Shown here: positions 6,385 to 14,024 of the stretch, piece after piece | Numbering within the stretch: the first letter of the stretch is position 1 | How the letters are laid out: each line of letters begins with the position of its first letter | Source of the DNA: Streptosporangiaceae bacterium | GTDB lineage: Bacteria > Actinomycetota > Actinomycetes > Streptosporangiales > Streptosporangiaceae | DNA length: 24,450 nucleotides | Assembly (NCBI GenBank): GCA_030040815.1 | Contig: JASHSZ010000448.1 | Span: 1-24,450 of the forward strand | Direction: 5' to 3' | Position numbers and translations under genes: made by a program | The notes under the pieces: generated by a model | The model's input: only the letters and a program-made list of their open reading frames with translations | Told to the model about the DNA's origin: nothing | Databases searched by the model: none

Positions 6385-7135
6385 ATGCTGATCAAGGCCA
6401 TCGCGATCGGCGGCGCGGTGGCGATCCTGCTGTTCTTTGGCCTCGGCCTTATCGTCGTGGCTTCCGCCATAGACACGGCGGTGCGACCGCTGCGCAGCCA
6501 GCGCTCAACACTGCGCGGATTCCGCGGCAGTACATGCAGTGGGTCGAGGAAGCGGGCGCCGAGTGCACGCGGTGTCTGCGCCCCAGATCGCCGCCCAGAT
6601 CCAGCAGGAGAGCAGTTGGAATCCGACGTTGGTGAGCAGCGCGGGCGCCAAGGGCATCGCGCAGTTCCGGCCGGCAACCTTCGCCGTGTACGGCCGACCG
6701 GACGCGCCGGGCCCGCCAGTGCAGTCGGAGCTGTACCGCGACGACGACCGTGCGCTCGCCGACGAGACGTGCGACGTCCCGGCCGAGGCCGGTGACCCGC
6801 GCGCGTGGGCCCTCAAGCGTGCTGCGGCATCAGTAGATCGACTCGGCCTGCTGCGGCCCGTACGCGCGACGATGCAAGACCCTGACGGCACCCGCTATCC
6901 GGACATGCTGATCCATCCCGGCGGCGCGGCTACCTACGCCGGTCCGGCCGAGGCCCCTGGCCCAGCGCGCGGCCCCGGCGCGGGCACGTCAAGGACGCCG
7001 CGATGGCGACGGCAGCGCGATGGTCAAGGCCAGCAACGAAGCCGAGACACGCAACGTCGGCAACGCGACGCACCAGGCCACGACACGCGCAGGGCCAGCA
7101 ACGAGAGATTGACTCGGCAGGTGCTATCTAGCTGA
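6385..7135 (+). pseudogene. Broken membrane-anchored lytic transglycosylase (SLT domain), VirB1-like
   Basis: The pieces of one protein lie in three frames. From ATG 6385 there is an N-terminal anchor, MLIKAIAIGGAVAILLFFGL. From about 6519 a second frame reads IPRQYMQWVEEAGAEC, the usual linker before the SLT fold. From about 6570 a third frame reads VSAPQIAAQIQQESSWNPTL then SSAGAKGIAQFRPATFAVYG, the transglycosylase signature with its ES catalytic Glu context and the AxGIAQFxP motif. The rest of the third frame degenerates into Arg/Gln-rich sequence. At least two frame changes separate the parts, so no intact enzyme can be made unless the assembly is wrong. Membrane-tethered wall hydrolases of this type accompany actinobacterial conjugation genes, which fits the adjacent coupling-protein operon. 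Confidence 0.7.
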
Positions 7136-8933
7136 CCGCCGACCGGCTCACCCGAGAGCCGGTTTCTTGGCAGCGAGGTTTGCAGCTCGCCAAGTCGGCG
7201 GCGAAGGCGCGGACGAGCGGATGCAGGTAGTAGACCGTCGAGCCGCCGCCGCCGCGCGTCGCGCTGAGCAGGCCGGCGTCCACCAGGCTGGCTGCCGTGC
7301 TGGACCCGTGCGGGCCGAGCAGGGCAGCGACGGTGGCGGCCGACAGGCTCGAGTCCTCGGCCGAGTCCGACGCCAGGGTGCCGAGGGCCCCGATTGTCGC
7401 CGCGCCCAGGCGCACCGCGCTGGCCTGCAGCCGGGCGGCCACGGATTCATCGGCGAACGTCAGCACGGCTAGCCGGCGGTCCGGATCGGCGAGGGCAGCG
7501 GCGAGCTCGGACAGCGTGACCAGGTGTCCGCTCGCCAGTTGCCAGCCCGCGATCCGGATCGCCAGCGGGAGGTAGCCGCAGGACGCCACGATCGACTCGG
7601 CCGACCGCCGGTCAGCCTCGACGCGGTCGCGCCCTGCCGTTGCGGCCAGTAACTCGACGGCATCAGCGCCGCCCAGTCCCGCCAGCTCCTGCACCGCCAC
7701 GCCGTCGAGCCGCAGTCGGCCGCGGGTGGTGACGAGGACGCAGGATCCAGCGGTGCCTGGCAGCAGCGGCCGTACCTGGTCGGCGGAGGTGGCGCCGTCG
7801 GCGACCACCAGCACCCGCCTGCCCGCGACCAGCGACCGGTAGAGCGCCTCGCGCTCCGGGCCGGCTGGCGGCAGGCTGCGGGCGGGATGTCCGAGTGCCC
7901 AGACGATGAGCTGGGCCAGCACGTCCTGCGGGTCACGGGGGTCGGTGCAGCCGCCGAGTTCGATCCAGATTTGCCCGTCCGGGAAGGACGGGACAGCCAG
8001 CTGCGCGGCGTGCACGGCCAGCGCCGTCGTGCCCTGGCCTGCCATCCCCCGCAGGACGACCACCTGCCGTGCGGCCGAAAGCCGGGCGAGCACCGCTACC
8101 GTCTCAGCGCGGCGGCCGATGAAGTCTGGCAGCGGCGCCGGAAGCTGGCGTAACGGCACCCAGGTCCAGGCGGCGCGCGGCCCGCTGACGCGCGTCAGCA
8201 GCTGGGGATCATCCCGAAGGATACGAGCGTGCAGGTCCCGCAGCTCCGGTCCTGGATCGATGCCGTGACCCAGGGCAAGCGCCTTGCGGATGTCGCGGTA
8301 GCAACTCAGGGCCTCGGCACGCGACCCGGCGCAATACAAGGCGGTCATGAGCTGCGCCCAGCTGTGCTCGTGCAGCGGATCCTCGGCCACCATCGCGCGC
8401 AGATCGGGCAGCACGCCGCGGTGCTGGCCGAGTGCCAGCCGCGCGTCGATCAGGTCGGCCCGGACGGCCCGGAACTGATCGACCAGCTGCGCGCGCGTCG
8501 CCGTCGGCGGCATGTCCGCGAGCTCAGGCTGACGCCACAGCCGGAGTGCCTCGGCTAGCAGGTGCATGGCCGATGTCGCGTCTCCGGCGTCCAGCGCCGC
8601 CTGGCCCCGGCTGGCGAGGTCGCGGAATGCCGCGAGATCGTACTCGTCGTCGCGGACCGCGAACGTGTAGCCAGCGGGCCACGTCTCGAGGCGATATCCG
8701 TACCGGCCGAGTGCGCGCCGCGTGGCGTGGACGAGTGAGCGCAGCGCGCTGCCGCCGCTACCCGAGGGCGCGCTGTCTCCCCACAGGGCCGCGATTAAGT
8801 CAGCACGCGAACGTGGCTGCCTGGCGTGCAAGAGCAGCTCAGCTACGATCCGGCGCTGGAGGCGCTGGGCGAGCATGACCGGCTCGCCGTCATCCCCGCA
8901 CACCTCGACCGGGCCAAGGATCCTGAAGTCCAC
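7128..8933 (-). CDS. SARP family regulator with BTAD and NB-ARC-like domain (AfsR-like)
   Basis: 601 residues from GTG 8933, where the sequence becomes the classic SARP opening VDFRILGPVEV; ATG 8993 adds 20 residues and has a weak AAAAGG before it. Residues about 1-90 form the OmpR-type winged helix (RSRADLIAALWGDSAP, SALRSLVHATRRALG). About 98-245 is the bacterial transcriptional activator domain, with HEHSWAQLMTALYCAG and a SCYRDIRKALA helix. Then come FIGRRAE and an NB-ARC-like ATPase region. Its P-loop reads GMAGQGTT (about 296-303), where GMGGVGKT is usual, so the catalytic lysine is missing. SCGYLPLAIRIAG, the GLPLA-type motif, is present. No TPR tail is obvious. SARPs activate nearby operons by binding direct repeats; this gene is divergent from the Tad operon and is its likely regulator (inferred). 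Confidence 0.9.
   Translation of the reverse strand: MDFRILGPVEVCGDDGEPVMLAQRLQRRIVAELLLHARQPRSRADLIAALWGDSAPSGSGGSALRSLVHATRRALGRYGYRLETWPAGYTFAVRDDEYDLAAFRDLASRGQAALDAGDATSAMHLLAEALRLWRQPELADMPPTATRAQLVDQFRAVRADLIDARLALGQHRGVLPDLRAMVAEDPLHEHSWAQLMTALYCAGSRAEALSCYRDIRKALALGHGIDPGPELRDLHARILRDDPQLLTRVSGPRAAWTWVPLRQLPAPLPDFIGRRAETVAVLARLSAARQVVVLRGMAGQGTTALAVHAAQLAVPSFPDGQIWIELGGCTDPRDPQDVLAQLIVWALGHPARSLPPAGPEREALYRSLVAGRRVLVVADGATSADQVRPLLPGTAGSCVLVTTRGRLRLDGVAVQELAGLGGADAVELLAATAGRDRVEADRRSAESIVASCGYLPLAIRIAGWQLASGHLVTLSELAAALADPDRRLAVLTFADESVAARLQASAVRLGAATIGALGTLASDSAEDSSLSAATVAALLGPHGSSTAASLVDAGLLSATRGGGGSTVYYLHPLVRAFAADLASCKPRCQETGSRVSRSAVS
7142..7163 (+). terminator. Stem-loop with short T-rich tail
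   Basis: ACCGGCTC (7142-7149) and GAGCCGGT (7156-7163) form a perfect 8-base stem with a 6-base loop, followed by TTCTT on the plus strand. It lies just past the end of the broken transglycosylase frame and within the last codons of the convergent SARP gene, so it may end plus-strand transcripts. Confidence 0.4.
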
Positions 8934-8993
8934 TCGTCGCCGCTCTCGCCCGCCGGAACCCTTCAGCCGCAACCGTAGGGCGAGCCAAGCCAT

Positions 8994-9170
8994 TTCATAG
9001 GCCTTTTAAATGACAATTCACATTGATCTGATGTTTAACCGAACTAACTGGTGAGTAATAACCGGCACTATCAGCAAATATGGCGAGTACTGACACTAGC
9101 CGCGACCTGCTGACTCACTCACCGCTCACATTCCGCTGACGCAAGGCTCCGTGTCGATCACTGTCGTAGG
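8994..9170. promoter_or_regulatory. AT-rich divergent control region between SARP and Tad operon
   Basis: Positions about 8996-9090 are much richer in A and T than the surrounding DNA. Further right, at 9112-9140, the sequence contains repeated TCAC units (ACTCACTCACCGCTCAC). The gap separates two divergent transcription units and is the natural place for SARP binding, which normally uses direct repeats. I did not find a clean heptamer repeat at 11- or 22-base spacing, so a site is not claimed. Confidence 0.4.
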
Positions 9171-9180
9171 CCTATAGTCC
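9171..9180 (+). promoter_or_regulatory. Candidate -10 region of the Tad operon
   Basis: CCTATAGTCC, containing TATAGT at 9173-9178. This is the same 10-base string found in the promoter region of the minus-strand conjugation-like operon. No good -35 hexamer is seen 17 bases upstream (CGTGTC). Confidence 0.4.
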
Positions 9181-9256
9181 CCCAGTGCGGACGCGTCATT
9201 GCAAAGCCGCTGCACGTGTCCGGCGCCAGGCAGGCAGGGGCATGCGGGACAGCTAG

Positions 9257-9358
9257 CTCGGCTCGGCGGAGCAGGAGTTGTACACGTCGCTGAGCCTGGT
9301 CAACGGTCACTGGCTCATCGATCAGGTCACCTTCGTGGGGGACTCATGCACAGGCTAG
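9257..9358 (+). pseudogene. C-terminal remnant of an NTF2-like or lipoprotein gene of the Tad operon
   Basis: This frame reads QELYTSLSLVNGHWLIDQVT then FVGDS and ends at TAG 9356-9358. The phrase (V)NGHWLIxQVTF..DS is typical of the last strands of small NTF2-like secreted proteins of actinobacteria. An in-frame TAG at 9254-9256 closes the frame upstream and no start or body is present. The remnant overlaps the first 13 bases of the next gene, as an intact preceding operon gene would. I infer a 5' deletion of a former first gene. Too short for certainty. Confidence 0.4.
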
Positions 9359-10212
9359 GCAGGTTGGTAGCGGCAGCCGCGGTCGTCGCCGGAGCCCTCG
9401 TGGCGGTGAGCGCAGGGTTAGCGACTGGCGTCGCGTCGGCCAGCGGCGCTGGCGGAACGGGCTGCACTGGGCACAGCGTGGGCGGAAATTCCTGGGCCAT
9501 CGAGTGCACCAACGGAGCCGCTGACGGCACCGGCGGCGGGGGCAGCAGCGTCGATGTCTGCACGCACTACACCCTCGCAGAGGCGGAGAAGCAGTTCCTG
9601 GTGAGCGCGGCTGTCGCGGCCGTGTACAAGGCGCCGCCTGGCTACATCTATCTGCTCCAGCAGTGCCCGGACCAGTACTTCGGCGACCCTCCGATCCTGT
9701 TGTTCGCCGACGGGGGCAAGCTCACGACGCAAGACCTTGCTAACGATGCGTACGCCGAGCTGTCACCGCCCACGCTCACCGTTGGCACCGCACCGCCGTC
9801 CGGCCAAGACGCCCTCGTTGGGCTGCCCGAGTGGTTCTGGATCGACGCTGCTGACTACCAGACGTTGTCGAGGACGGTCTCGCTGGCTGACCTGTCGGCT
9901 ACGGTGACCGCCAAGCCCGGCCCGCTGGTCATCAACCCCGGCGTGCACGGCCAGGGCAGCTTCACCTGCCTGGGGCCGGGCACGCCGTACAACCCGACTG
10001 AGTCTGCGCCGAGCCACCAGTCCAGCTGCACCTCCCTTTATACGCAGCCCTCCGCGGGTCAGCCGGGCAACGAGTTCACGGTCACGGTCAGCGTCACCTG
10101 GACCACGACCTGGACCGGCACCGGCGGCACCCTCGCGCCCATCACCCGGATGACGACGATCGAGCTGCCGATCGCTCAGGCTGAAGCCGTCTATGGCGGA
10201 GCCGGAGGATGA
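9346..10212 (+). CDS. Secreted PKD-like protein of the Tad pilus locus
   Basis: 288 residues from ATG 9346, with GTGGGGGA shortly upstream. A signal peptide is clear: MHRLGR, a hydrophobic core (VAAAAVVAGALVAVSAGLA) and ASA near residue 29. A Gly/Ser-rich segment follows. Around residues 160-260 it resembles the PKD-like secreted proteins common at the head of actinobacterial Tad loci: LPEWFWIDAADYQ, LSATVTAKPGPLVINPG, a CLGPGTPYNPT loop, SAGQPGNEFTVTVSVTWTTT and a final ELPIAQAEAVYG. The frame stays open upstream to 9199, but those residues do not look like protein. It overlaps the CpaB gene by 4 bases (ATGA). The role is probably extracellular or surface, in pilus function; the molecular activity is unknown. 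Confidence 0.75.
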   Translation: MHRLGRLVAAAAVVAGALVAVSAGLATGVASASGAGGTGCTGHSVGGNSWAIECTNGAADGTGGGGSSVDVCTHYTLAEAEKQFLVSAAVAAVYKAPPGYIYLLQQCPDQYFGDPPILLFADGGKLTTQDLANDAYAELSPPTLTVGTAPPSGQDALVGLPEWFWIDAADYQTLSRTVSLADLSATVTAKPGPLVINPGVHGQGSFTCLGPGTPYNPTESAPSHQSSCTSLYTQPSAGQPGNEFTVTVSVTWTTTWTGTGGTLAPITRMTTIELPIAQAEAVYGGAGG

Positions 10213-10937
10213 GCGACGCGCGGGGCCAGGGCCCATTCGGCACGGTGTTCTTCCCGGCGCAGGACACGGTCGCGGTGCAGGCAGGCGACGGATTTGCCGG
10301 ACCCAGCCCACTCGCTCGGCTACCGCGCCGGCGGCGGCCGATGATGATCGTCGCGGCGGCTCTGCTCGTCGGCCTCGGCATCCTCATCAGCGTGGCGATG
10401 TACCAGCGGGTCAACCGGCAGGTGCAGGTGCTGGTCGTGCGGCGCGACATCGCCGCCGGCAGCGTCATCACCGCCGCCGACCTGGGTACCGCCAGCATTG
10501 CCGCGAGCGGCATCTCCGACATCCCGGCCGCGCAGCGCAGCCAGGTGATCGGTCTGGTCGCAGGGAGCGCGCTGCACCCGGGCATGCTGCTGGCGGCCGC
10601 GGACCTGGTCACCAGCCTGCCCCCGCCGCCGGGCCAGGTGCTGGTCGGGGTGAGCGTGCGGCCGTCCGCGCTGCCGGCCAGCGGCCTGGTGCCGGGCGAT
10701 CACGTCACGCTGGTCGCCACGCCGGGCGTCATCGGCGAGAACACTCAGGGAGGCACGCCGAATCTCAGCATGTTGTCGCCGGTAGCGGGGGTCGTCCAAG
10801 CGGTTGACGCCACGCCCAACCAGGACGGTGAGGTCGTCGTGGACGTGCTCGTGTCCGCGAGCGCGGGGGCGGCCGTGCTGCAGCAGGATTCGACCGGCCA
10901 GATCGGCCTGCTCGTCACGAAGCAGGCGGCGCCATGA
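10209..10937 (+). CDS. cpaB: SAF-domain protein, CpaB/RcpC-like pilus assembly factor
   Basis: 242 residues. A basic stretch (LARLPRRRRP) precedes one transmembrane helix at about 46-66 (MIVAAALLVGLGILISVAMY). The SAF domain follows: VQVLVVRRDIAAGSVITAAD, then VIGLVAGSALHPGMLL and LVGVSVRPSALPASGLVPGD, the last being the RcpC/CpaB-type continuation. It ends with a beta-rich tail. CpaB proteins are periplasmic or cell-surface parts of Tad machines; in Gram-positive bacteria without a secretin the role is less clear, perhaps wall-side support of the pilus. It overlaps its neighbours by 4 bases at both ends, so it is co-translated with the secreted PKD-like protein and the CpaE-like ATPase. Confidence 0.85.
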   Translation: MSDARGQGPFGTVFFPAQDTVAVQAGDGFAGPSPLARLPRRRRPMMIVAAALLVGLGILISVAMYQRVNRQVQVLVVRRDIAAGSVITAADLGTASIAASGISDIPAAQRSQVIGLVAGSALHPGMLLAAADLVTSLPPPPGQVLVGVSVRPSALPASGLVPGDHVTLVATPGVIGENTQGGTPNLSMLSPVAGVVQAVDATPNQDGEVVVDVLVSASAGAAVLQQDSTGQIGLLVTKQAAP

Positions 10938-11722
10938 CGGTCTGCGCGCTGGTGTCGCCCGGAGGGTCGCCTGGCGTCACGACCGCCGCGCTCGCGCTGG
11001 CACTGACCTGGCCCGGTCCGGTGCTGGTCGCGGAGACCGACCCCTCCGGCGGCGATGTGCTCGCCGGGTTCTTTGCCGGGCACATGCCGGGCAACCGCGG
11101 CCTGCTGCACGTCGCCTACGAGGCGACGACGGTCGAGGCAGCGGTAGCGGCGCTCGCCGGCCAGCTCGTCACGCTGGACGAAGCCGGCACCCGAAGGATT
11201 CTGCCGGGCCTGCCGGATCCGCGGCACGCGGCCACCCTCAACATGACGTGGCATCTGCTCGCTGCGGCCCTCGCCGCCCAGCCGGTCGACGTGCTGGCTG
11301 ACTGCGGCCGCCTCGACGGTGGTCCTGGCCAGGAGCACGTCCTGCGCGTCGCCGGGCACATTGTGCTCGTGCTTCGGCCCACGCTGCGCCAGGCGGCCGC
11401 CGCACGGCCGAGGATCGAGATGCTGACGCAGCTGAAAGGCACTCTCGCTGGTGTGGTTGGCCTGCTCGTGACCGGACCCGGACCGGTGGCACCGAGGGAG
11501 CTGTCTCGCGCCCTCGGGGTGCCGTTGCTCGGTGTCCTGCCGGACGATCGCAAGGCGGCGCTGATCCTGTCCGACGGGGCAGGCACCCGCCGCGGCATCG
11601 ACACCAGCCAGCTCCTCCGGGCGTCGGGCGCGGCAGCGCGGGCGCTCGCCAGACCCGGCCAGCCGGCGCCGGGTGCGCCAGGCAGTGGGACCGAGCTAGC
11701 CGCCGTGCCAGGCCGGGCATGA
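10934..11722 (+). CDS. CpaE/TadZ-like MinD-family protein
   Basis: 262 residues. The N-terminus, CALVSPGGSPGVTTAALALA, has the deviant P-loop of this actinobacterial group: GGSPGVTT in place of KGGVGKTT, with neither the signature nor the Walker lysine. VLVAETDPSGGDVLAGFF follows as the switch I/A-prime region, then VDVLADCGRL, and GVVGLLVTGPGPVAPRELSR towards the end. CpaE/TadZ proteins position the Tad machine at the membrane. The loss of both lysines suggests weak or no ATP hydrolysis, as for other divergent TadZ proteins. It overlaps cpaB and cpaF by 4 bases each. The last 25 residues are a Pro/Ala/Gly-rich tail. Confidence 0.85.
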   Translation: MTVCALVSPGGSPGVTTAALALALTWPGPVLVAETDPSGGDVLAGFFAGHMPGNRGLLHVAYEATTVEAAVAALAGQLVTLDEAGTRRILPGLPDPRHAATLNMTWHLLAAALAAQPVDVLADCGRLDGGPGQEHVLRVAGHIVLVLRPTLRQAAAARPRIEMLTQLKGTLAGVVGLLVTGPGPVAPRELSRALGVPLLGVLPDDRKAALILSDGAGTRRGIDTSQLLRASGAAARALARPGQPAPGAPGSGTELAAVPGRA

Positions 11723-13137
11723 CCAGCCTGCCGTGGCCGCCGCCAGGGCCAGGCAGCTGGCCAGACGGCCAGCTCACCCGACGAGAGCCGGACAGGGCGG
11801 ACATCACACTCGCGCCCGTGCCCACCGAGCACACCCGGACGCTGACGCCGGCGGAGCTGCTGACAATCGTGCCTGACATCCTGCAGCGAGCAGCGGGCCG
11901 GCTGCCCGACGACGGTCACGCCGAGGATGCCATGCCGGTTATCCGGGCCGCCTGCCGAAACTGGGCCGAGGACCGGGCTCGGCAGTCCGGTCAAGTCACC
12001 GATCCCCGCGATGCCGAGGCCCTGGCGCAGGCCGCCCACGACATGCGCTATGACATGGGCCCGCTGACGCCCTATCTACGCGACCCGCAGGTGGAGAACA
12101 TCGACGTCAACGGCTGCGATCAGGTCTGGGTCACGTACGCCACCGGCGAGCGGGTGGGCGTCGCGCCAATCGCACCGAGCGACGACGCGCTGGTGACGAT
12201 GATTCGCACCTGGGCCAATCGGGGCGGCCAGACCGCGCGGGACTTCTCTGCCGCATCCCCGCTCGTCAACGTCGCGATGACGAACGGAGCGCGGCTCACC
12301 GCCACCATGGCGGTTACGCCGCGGCCATGCGCCTCGGTGCGGCGGCACGGCCAGGTTGACATTACGCTCGCGCGGCTCATTGAGCTCGGCACGATCGACC
12401 CCGCGCTCGCCGCGTTCCTGGCCGCTGCTGTCAAGGGGCGCTGCAACCTCATCGTCACCGGCGGGGTCAACGCCGGCAAGACGACCCTGCTGCGGGCGCT
12501 AGCCAGCGAGATCCCGCCGGAGGAGAGGATCGCCACGCTGGAGTCCGAGTACGAGCTGTTCCTGCACACGAGGCCGGAGCACCCGGACGTTGTCGCGTTC
12601 GAGGCGCGCGAGGCCAACTCCGAGGGCGCGGGGGGCATCAGCTTGCACGACATGATCGCGCACGCATTGCGGCACAACCCGCGGCGGATTCTCGTCGGCG
12701 AGGTCCGGCGCGACGAGATCATGCCGATGCTGGAGGCGATGAACTCGGGCCAGGAGGGCTCGATGTGCACGCTGCACGCCAACTCTCCCACCGAGGCGTT
12801 TGACCGAATCCTGATTCTCGGGCTGCGCGGCGGCCTGACCCTCGCCGAGCGGGCTATCCACATCCTCGTCGGCATGGCGGTCGACCTGATCATCCACGTC
12901 CGCCGCGGCTACGACGGCAGGAGGACGGTGCGCTACGTGTCCGAGGTGCTGGAGGTGCTGCCGCCCGGCGACACCGAGCGCCCGGCGGTCAACCGGCTGT
13001 TCCTGCCCCGTCCGGCGACCGGCCGTGCCGTCGCCGCGCACACCCCGTCGCCAGCACTCACGGCGAAGCTGCAGCGCGGCGGGCTCAGTCCAGCGCTGCT
13101 GGAGCAGAACATCGCGGTCGCGGGGGCCTGGCGATGA
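11719..13137 (+). CDS. cpaF: Tad secretion ATPase CpaF/TadA
   Basis: 472 residues. The N-terminal domain includes MGPLTPYLRDPQVENIDVNG and a TWANRGGQTARDFSAASPLV segment with NGARLTA, typical of CpaF. Walker A is TGGVNAGKTTLLRAL (Lys near residue 255), with LESEYELFL as the Asp-box region. Walker B is RRILVGEVRRDE (about 324-335), and the His box is CTLHANSPTEAFDRI (about 350). This hexameric ATPase powers assembly of the Flp pilus at the inner face of the membrane, working with TadB and TadC. The C-terminal 30 residues after LPRPATG are variable. It starts in the ATGA overlap with the CpaE-like gene and ends in an ATGA overlap with tadB. All catalytic motifs are intact. Confidence 0.95.
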   Translation: MTSLPWPPPGPGSWPDGQLTRREPDRADITLAPVPTEHTRTLTPAELLTIVPDILQRAAGRLPDDGHAEDAMPVIRAACRNWAEDRARQSGQVTDPRDAEALAQAAHDMRYDMGPLTPYLRDPQVENIDVNGCDQVWVTYATGERVGVAPIAPSDDALVTMIRTWANRGGQTARDFSAASPLVNVAMTNGARLTATMAVTPRPCASVRRHGQVDITLARLIELGTIDPALAAFLAAAVKGRCNLIVTGGVNAGKTTLLRALASEIPPEERIATLESEYELFLHTRPEHPDVVAFEAREANSEGAGGISLHDMIAHALRHNPRRILVGEVRRDEIMPMLEAMNSGQEGSMCTLHANSPTEAFDRILILGLRGGLTLAERAIHILVGMAVDLIIHVRRGYDGRRTVRYVSEVLEVLPPGDTERPAVNRLFLPRPATGRAVAAHTPSPALTAKLQRGGLSPALLEQNIAVAGAWR

Positions 13138-14024
13138 CCATCATCGTCGCGCTGAGCGGCGCGCTCGTGGCGGGCGGGCTTGTCGTCGCCCTGCACGAGG
13201 CCTTCTGGTACCGGCCACGATCGGGGATCCCGCCGCGGCCTCGACTGGTCCGCATGACGCCAGCCACCTGGCGGCGCGTCGGGATCGCCGTCGTGGTCGG
13301 GCTGGTCGCGCTGCTGCTGAGTGGCTGGCCGGTCCTAGGGATGGCGGCCGTCGTCGCCGTGATACTGCTGCCGCGACTCAGCTCCGTCCGCGCATCCCGG
13401 CGCCGCACCGCCGTGCTCGAAGGGCTCGAGCAGTGGGCCAGGCGGCTCTCTGATCTGCTCGGCGCCAGCCGCGGCCTTGAGGACGCGCTGGAGGCCAGCG
13501 CCCGGTCCGCACCCGAGGTCATCGCCGGACCGGTCACCGCGCTCGCCCGCGGCCTCGCCGCGCGCGGCGGTTCGGACGCTGCGCTGAGGGCGTTCGCCGA
13601 CGAAATCGACGATCCGGCGGGCGACCGAATCGTGGCGGCGCTCATCATCGCCACCGGTCGGCGCGGCGGCGCGGTCGGTGATGTGCTCCGGACGCTCGCC
13701 GAGCAGCTCGCCAGGGACGTCGCGACCCGGCGGGACATCGACGCGGAACGCGCCGAGCACCGCACCACGTTGAAGTGGATCGTCGGGATCGTCATCGCGT
13801 TCACGGTCTTCTGCGTGCTGAACAGGTCTTTCTCAGCCCCGTTCGGGACGGGACTCGGTCAGCTCGTGCTGGCCGTGATCGCCCTGCTGTATATCGCGGG
13901 CCTGTCGTGGCTGCAGCATCTCGGCAACATCGGCGCGCCCGCCCGATTCCTTGACGGCCGGTCGTCACGGCCCACAGCCGCGGCCAGTACCGAGCCGCCG
14001 AGCCACGCGCGGGCGGCGCGGTGA
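13134..14024 (+). CDS. tadB: Type II secretion F-like platform protein TadB
   Basis: 296 residues. An N-terminal helix pair (MTIIVALSGALVAGGLVVAL and VGIAVVVGLVALLLSGWPVL/GMAAVVAVILL) is followed by the cytoplasmic T2SSF region: LEQWARRLSDLLGASRGLED, then IVAALIIATGRRGGAVGDVL and RTLAEQLARDVATRRDIDAE. Two C-terminal helices end it (WIVGIVIAFTVFCVL and LVLAVIALLYIAGLSWL). TadB pairs with TadC to form the inner-membrane platform on which CpaF acts. It overlaps cpaF (ATGA) and tadC (GTGA). The last 30 residues are a polar tail. Confidence 0.92.
   Translation: MTIIVALSGALVAGGLVVALHEAFWYRPRSGIPPRPRLVRMTPATWRRVGIAVVVGLVALLLSGWPVLGMAAVVAVILLPRLSSVRASRRRTAVLEGLEQWARRLSDLLGASRGLEDALEASARSAPEVIAGPVTALARGLAARGGSDAALRAFADEIDDPAGDRIVAALIIATGRRGGAVGDVLRTLAEQLARDVATRRDIDAERAEHRTTLKWIVGIVIAFTVFCVLNRSFSAPFGTGLGQLVLAVIALLYIAGLSWLQHLGNIGAPARFLDGRSSRPTAAASTEPPSHARAAR

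Noticed and set aside
9199..9345. N-terminal extension of the PKD-like secreted protein
   Set aside because: It would place 49 odd residues before a perfect signal peptide and overlaps the remnant of another gene in a different frame.
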